Shown: positions 60,976 to 64,000 of the stretch, one piece after another
Layout: every line of letters begins with the position of its first letter
Numbering within the stretch: the stretch's first letter is position 1
NCBI GenBank assembly: GCA_013397435.1
Contig: VZRG01000297.1
Location: forward strand, 334,007-398,006
Reading direction: 5' to 3'
DNA from: Erythrocercus mccallii
Lineage: Eukaryota; Chordata; Aves; Passeriformes; Dicruridae
DNA: 64,000 nt
The notes under the pieces: generated by a model
The model's input: the letters and a program-made list of their open reading frames with translations, nothing else
Database searches by the model: none
Told to the model about the DNA's origin: nothing
Translations under genes and position numbers: made by a program

Positions 60976-61849
60976 GTAAAAAAATTAAATGAAAAGTTCT
61001 TCCATCACCTAACCCCCCCCAAACATTCCATGTCTTTCTTCCAGTAGCATTGGTTAAATGTTTCTGGCTTCGTTGAATTGAAACAAAATTGCTACGAAAA
61101 ATTCTTCTAAGAGATTTTTATTCTGCTTTGCCTTCTACTTTTACTAGCAATTCTCAAATGCATGAAGAGATGACAAGTAGGTTTGATATGGTCTGAAACT
61201 GGAATGGAAGCCTTTTTTGCCCTATTTGCCTGGGTGTGAAGGACAATACAAGGTACAAGTAGAAGGGCTGATGAGCCAGGCCTTCAATGAACTAATGTGC
61301 TTGGAAGGTACATTAGTCTCTTCCAAGGGATGCAGCACAGTGCTGCTGCTAGTACTGCTACCAGTTTGCTGAAAGCTGAAATAGCACAGTGCTTGGAAAT
61401 ACAAATTAGAAACATACTCAGGTATTGGGTTTTGACCCTCTGTTTGTAAGTCTGATTTAGTAAAGTTTCAATGGTTTTATTATATCTGGTTAGGTTGATC
61501 TTATGTTGTTAAGATAGGTGTAGAAAGTTATGTTGCTCTGAATATTTCTGGCTCATTTTTAGTTAGGATTAATACTTGTTAGCTTTTGATATCCAAGGGC
61601 AAATTTGGGCCTAGTTCTCTTACAAGTATTGTCAATATTGTGGACTGGACCCATGAAAAGAAGTGAGTTAATTTTGTCAAAGATGAAGCTTACAGTATTA
61701 CAGAAGACAAACTGCTTAAGCAGCAGGCTTGACCTGGGATACCTTCTGTGCATCTTTCATTATCATCCTGTTTTCCAAAACAAATGAGCAGTGCAGCCTG
61801 CAGATTAATGTTCAGCTTTAATTGCATAGTGTTATAGCTTTTGCCTTAT
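60976..61849. other. Unannotated stretch
   Basis: No gene or mobile element recognised; a C8 run is near 61012. Confidence 0.5.
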
Positions 61850-62564
61850 TGTTATAGATGAATCTAAGAGATAATTTGTGCTAAAATATTTTATAAGAAT
61901 ATGTTGTTATAATGTAGAAATAGTTTCTGTATAAAACCTGATTCTCTCTCAGTAAGTTACAAAATACCAGGCACAGCTGCAGCTGGGTGGAAATCACACC
62001 TGAATACCAGAGACAAGAGATGGCTATTGTGTCCCAACGGAGCAACGACCACTCCATTCAGCCAGCAGAGGTGTAAGGAAACCTCCCTTATCAAAAAAGG
62101 ACCAAAACAACTCCTCCCAGAGCAATATGAATTGGACACTTAACAATAATTCCTGGACCATCGACAGTCAAAGACAACTATCAAAATCCTTTGTATAACG
62201 GAGGCACTGTTCTTTTCAGAGACAACGACTGTTTCTGTTTCAAACCCAGGGAACACCCAGACACACCAATACTATATTGTTTCATTCCGGGAAGTTTTAC
62301 CTACCAAAAGAAGCCCTATACCTTCATTGTTCACCTTCGCCGCAGGCTACAAAAACCAGTATAAAAACCCACAACACGAGATACATAAAGGGGTGTCCTT
62401 TAGACGCCGTTACTCTGTTCCACCAAGTGCTGGGTCCCCGGGTCGGCACTTTGGACTTTGGTTCATGGCTTGCTTTTGTATTTTCCAAATTTTATCTGAA
62501 TTGTGATCAATATATTTATTTCATTTTTATTTAAAATCGGATTGGCGATTTTTCATTAATAACA
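61850..62564 (+). mobile_element. Solo LTR, subfamily C
   Basis: 715 bp from TGTTATA to TAACA with perfect target duplication CTTAT (61845-61849 and 62565-62569). TATA box at 62360-62366, R stem-loop at 62425-62451 (AAGTGC/GCACTT, CCCGGG in the loop). Relative of 3208-4605. No internal viral sequence follows; the next LTR begins nine bases later in the opposite orientation. Confidence 0.95.
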
Positions 62565-62573
62565 CTTATCATA

Positions 62574-63332
62574 TGTTATAAATGAAGTGCCAATCAAAAT
62601 TAATAAACAAAAATAAAATTTTATTAAACTATATACAATTTAGAAAAAGACCACGATACAAACCGTTTGAGTGTCAGGCCTAGGAATCTGACACTGGTGG
62701 AACAGAGAGACAGCGTCTATCTGGGCATCCCCCTCTCTGTCCACGTGTTCCCCTTGGACAGTCTGATTTTTATATGGTTTTGGTAGCCCTCAGGTGGGGG
62801 CTAACAATAGAAAAACAGAGTTCCTTTATGAAATTGATGTGCTTATGGTGGACCAGTATTGGTCTGCAGCTTGTCTGACAGGAGGTTTCTTGGTCCTGCT
62901 GCCTCAATGCTGATGTCCCTTGGTGAGCTGATACTGTTCCCCAGCTCAGCTGAAAAGGGAGGTGGATGGCTTTGTTTTCTGTCTCTGGGCTGGTTCCTTG
63001 TTTCTGGGGTGTGCAGCGTGGTTTGAAAAGAGTTCTCTGGGTGGAGTATCCTTTCCATTGATTCAGGCAACTGGCCTTTAGCTGGGTGCCCTGTTATCAG
63101 TCCTGACGATCTAGTGTGAATGGTCGCGAGTTGGCCACAGCCATCAGTCAACCCGGCAAGCCTGTTTTTGCTTTACAAATGCAAACATGAAATCTCCCCG
63201 ACCCTGGTTCCAAGGTGCCTCCTTTGAAACTGCTGTTTTAAGGTTTATTTTACCAAGAGCAACTTTTACTATAATATTTTATATAACATAAAAACTCAAG
63301 CACGAATTAATCTCAACCACCCATATATAACA
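62574..63332 (-). mobile_element. Solo LTR, subfamily A, minus strand
   Basis: 759 bp. Flanks TCATA (62569-62573) and TTATA (63333-63337) differ at one base. TATA box (complement 62768-62774), poly(A) signal (complement 62620-62625), R stem-loop at 62670-62695 with perfect 8-bp stem AGTGTCAG/CTGACACT around CCTAGG. Nearly identical to 38926-39691 in opposite orientation. The 102-codon ORF at 62843-63151 is the extended version of the 77-codon ORF in that copy and has no known domain. Confidence 0.95.
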
Positions 63333-63852
63333 TTATACACAAATGTCCTCATATATTTTTGCCTTGAATTAGCTCAAGGTTTTCTCATCTGTTATTAATT
63401 CAAAGGCTTTGTTACTATAGTCACTTCAATTCTCTTTCTCTTTCATCACCTGTCACTTCTACTCCTACCCTGTCAGTCTTTGTCCTTCCTCCCAACTGCA
63501 GGGAAAAAAACCCAAGAACCTTCTCCATACGAGGGAAGAACACATATTGAATGACCTACATATTTCCAACTTACCTTGCAATATCTGTTTCTAAGGTGAC
63601 TGTAATGAATACACATACAAGTCAAGCAACCTCATTTTTTTCAACCTCTTTTTTTCATTTTACTTTTCTGTTTTCTGGACATGATGAATTTTAATGTTTA
63701 TGCATCCAAGAGCCCCACAGTCATGTCACAGCTCAGGATCAACTGATCTGCTGTTTTACTCAGCTGTTTTACTTATTGGAGTCTTTGTGTATCAGAAGCT
63801 GAACCTCAGAGAATGGGAGAAGTGCTCTGTGGTATTCAGTATCTGACTAGGA
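63333..63852. other. Unannotated spacer
   Basis: About 0.5 kb, nothing recognised before the hairpin at 63853. Confidence 0.5.
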
Positions 63853-63894
63853 TTTGGGTGATCCCACACATTGAAAGATGTGGGATCACCCAAA
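63853..63894. repeat. Perfect 16-bp inverted repeat (hairpin)
   Basis: Arms TTTGGGTGATCCCACA (63853-63868) and TGTGGGATCACCCAAA (63879-63894) are exactly complementary around the 10-base loop CATTGAAAGA. It ends 13 bases before the next LTR. It could be a palindromic template-switch product or a structured RNA; the stem is shorter than a usual microRNA precursor. Confidence 0.97.
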
Positions 63895-63907
63895 CTTTGA
63901 CACTAGT

Positions 63908-64000
63908 TGTTATAAGTGAATTTATGATGTAATTTGTGTTATGTTATTTTATAATAATATTTTGTTAGATTGTAGAAAATGTATCTTTGCAAAAGTCAGG
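63908..64000 (+). mobile_element. 5' end of a solo or proviral LTR, subfamily B, cut by window edge
   Basis: Begins TGTTATAAGTGAATTTATGA and follows the U3 start of 5106-5815 and 14702-15401. Left flank is CTAGT (63903-63907). The rest lies beyond the window, so whether internal viral genes follow is unknown. Confidence 0.88.

Overview
This window looks like bird DNA, most likely from a passerine. It carries several CR1 retrotransposon pieces, the standard avian LINE, in both orientations. It also holds a dense set of solo retroviral long terminal repeats (LTRs) that share TGTTATA...TATAACA ends. I found no host protein-coding gene I could support. All open reading frames are short (the longest spans an assembly gap), and none resembles a known host protein. 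The only recognisable coding remnants belong to CR1. I read it as intergenic or intronic sequence with one CpG-island promoter. LTR density is unusually high for bird DNA, which would fit a low-recombination region or a lineage with recent LTR expansion; this is inference.

Layout. 1-185: end of a plus-strand LTR cut by the window edge. 3208-4605: one LTR inserted a few bases inside another. 5041-6525: a minus-strand LTR inserted into a CR1 and itself split by a plus-strand LTR. 6.7-14.7 kb: mostly unique AT-rich sequence with a small CR1 tail near 11.75 kb. 14702-15401: a solo LTR nearly identical to the one at 5106-5815. 16.05-16.37 kb: CR1. 16.4-21.3 kb: unique. 21.3-22.45 kb: CpG island with a 59-base gap. 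22.5-30.4 kb: unique, with a 75-base poly(A) run near 26.75 kb. 29.5-31.1 kb: an 87-bp inverted repeat pair flanking a CR1. 32.0-32.27 kb: CR1. 32.3-37.1 kb: unique. 37.1-42.3 kb: dense LTR cluster of at least two unrelated types. 44136-44799: LTR of another family. 48.1-50.9 kb: CR1 bits and tandem repeats. 52.6-56.4 kb: three LTRs. 59.1-61.0 kb: a long 5'-truncated CR1 with decayed reverse-transcriptase sequence. 61.85-64 kb: three LTRs, two of them opposed and only nine bases apart, plus a perfect 16-bp hairpin.

The LTRs. Sixteen share the same terminal sequence and architecture: TATA box, then a GC-rich stem-loop, then a poly(A) signal in most, then a U5 ending in TATAACA. Several have clear 5-bp target duplications, as in ERVL-type integration. 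No internal gag, pol or env was seen, so all appear to be solo LTRs left by LTR-LTR recombination. The most interesting pattern is the R-region stem-loop. In fourteen copies from divergent subfamilies the stem is kept although its sequence changes on both sides together, and the loop usually holds a self-complementary 6-mer (CCTAGG or CCCGGG). That is what a selected RNA structure, for example a dimerisation kissing loop, would look like.
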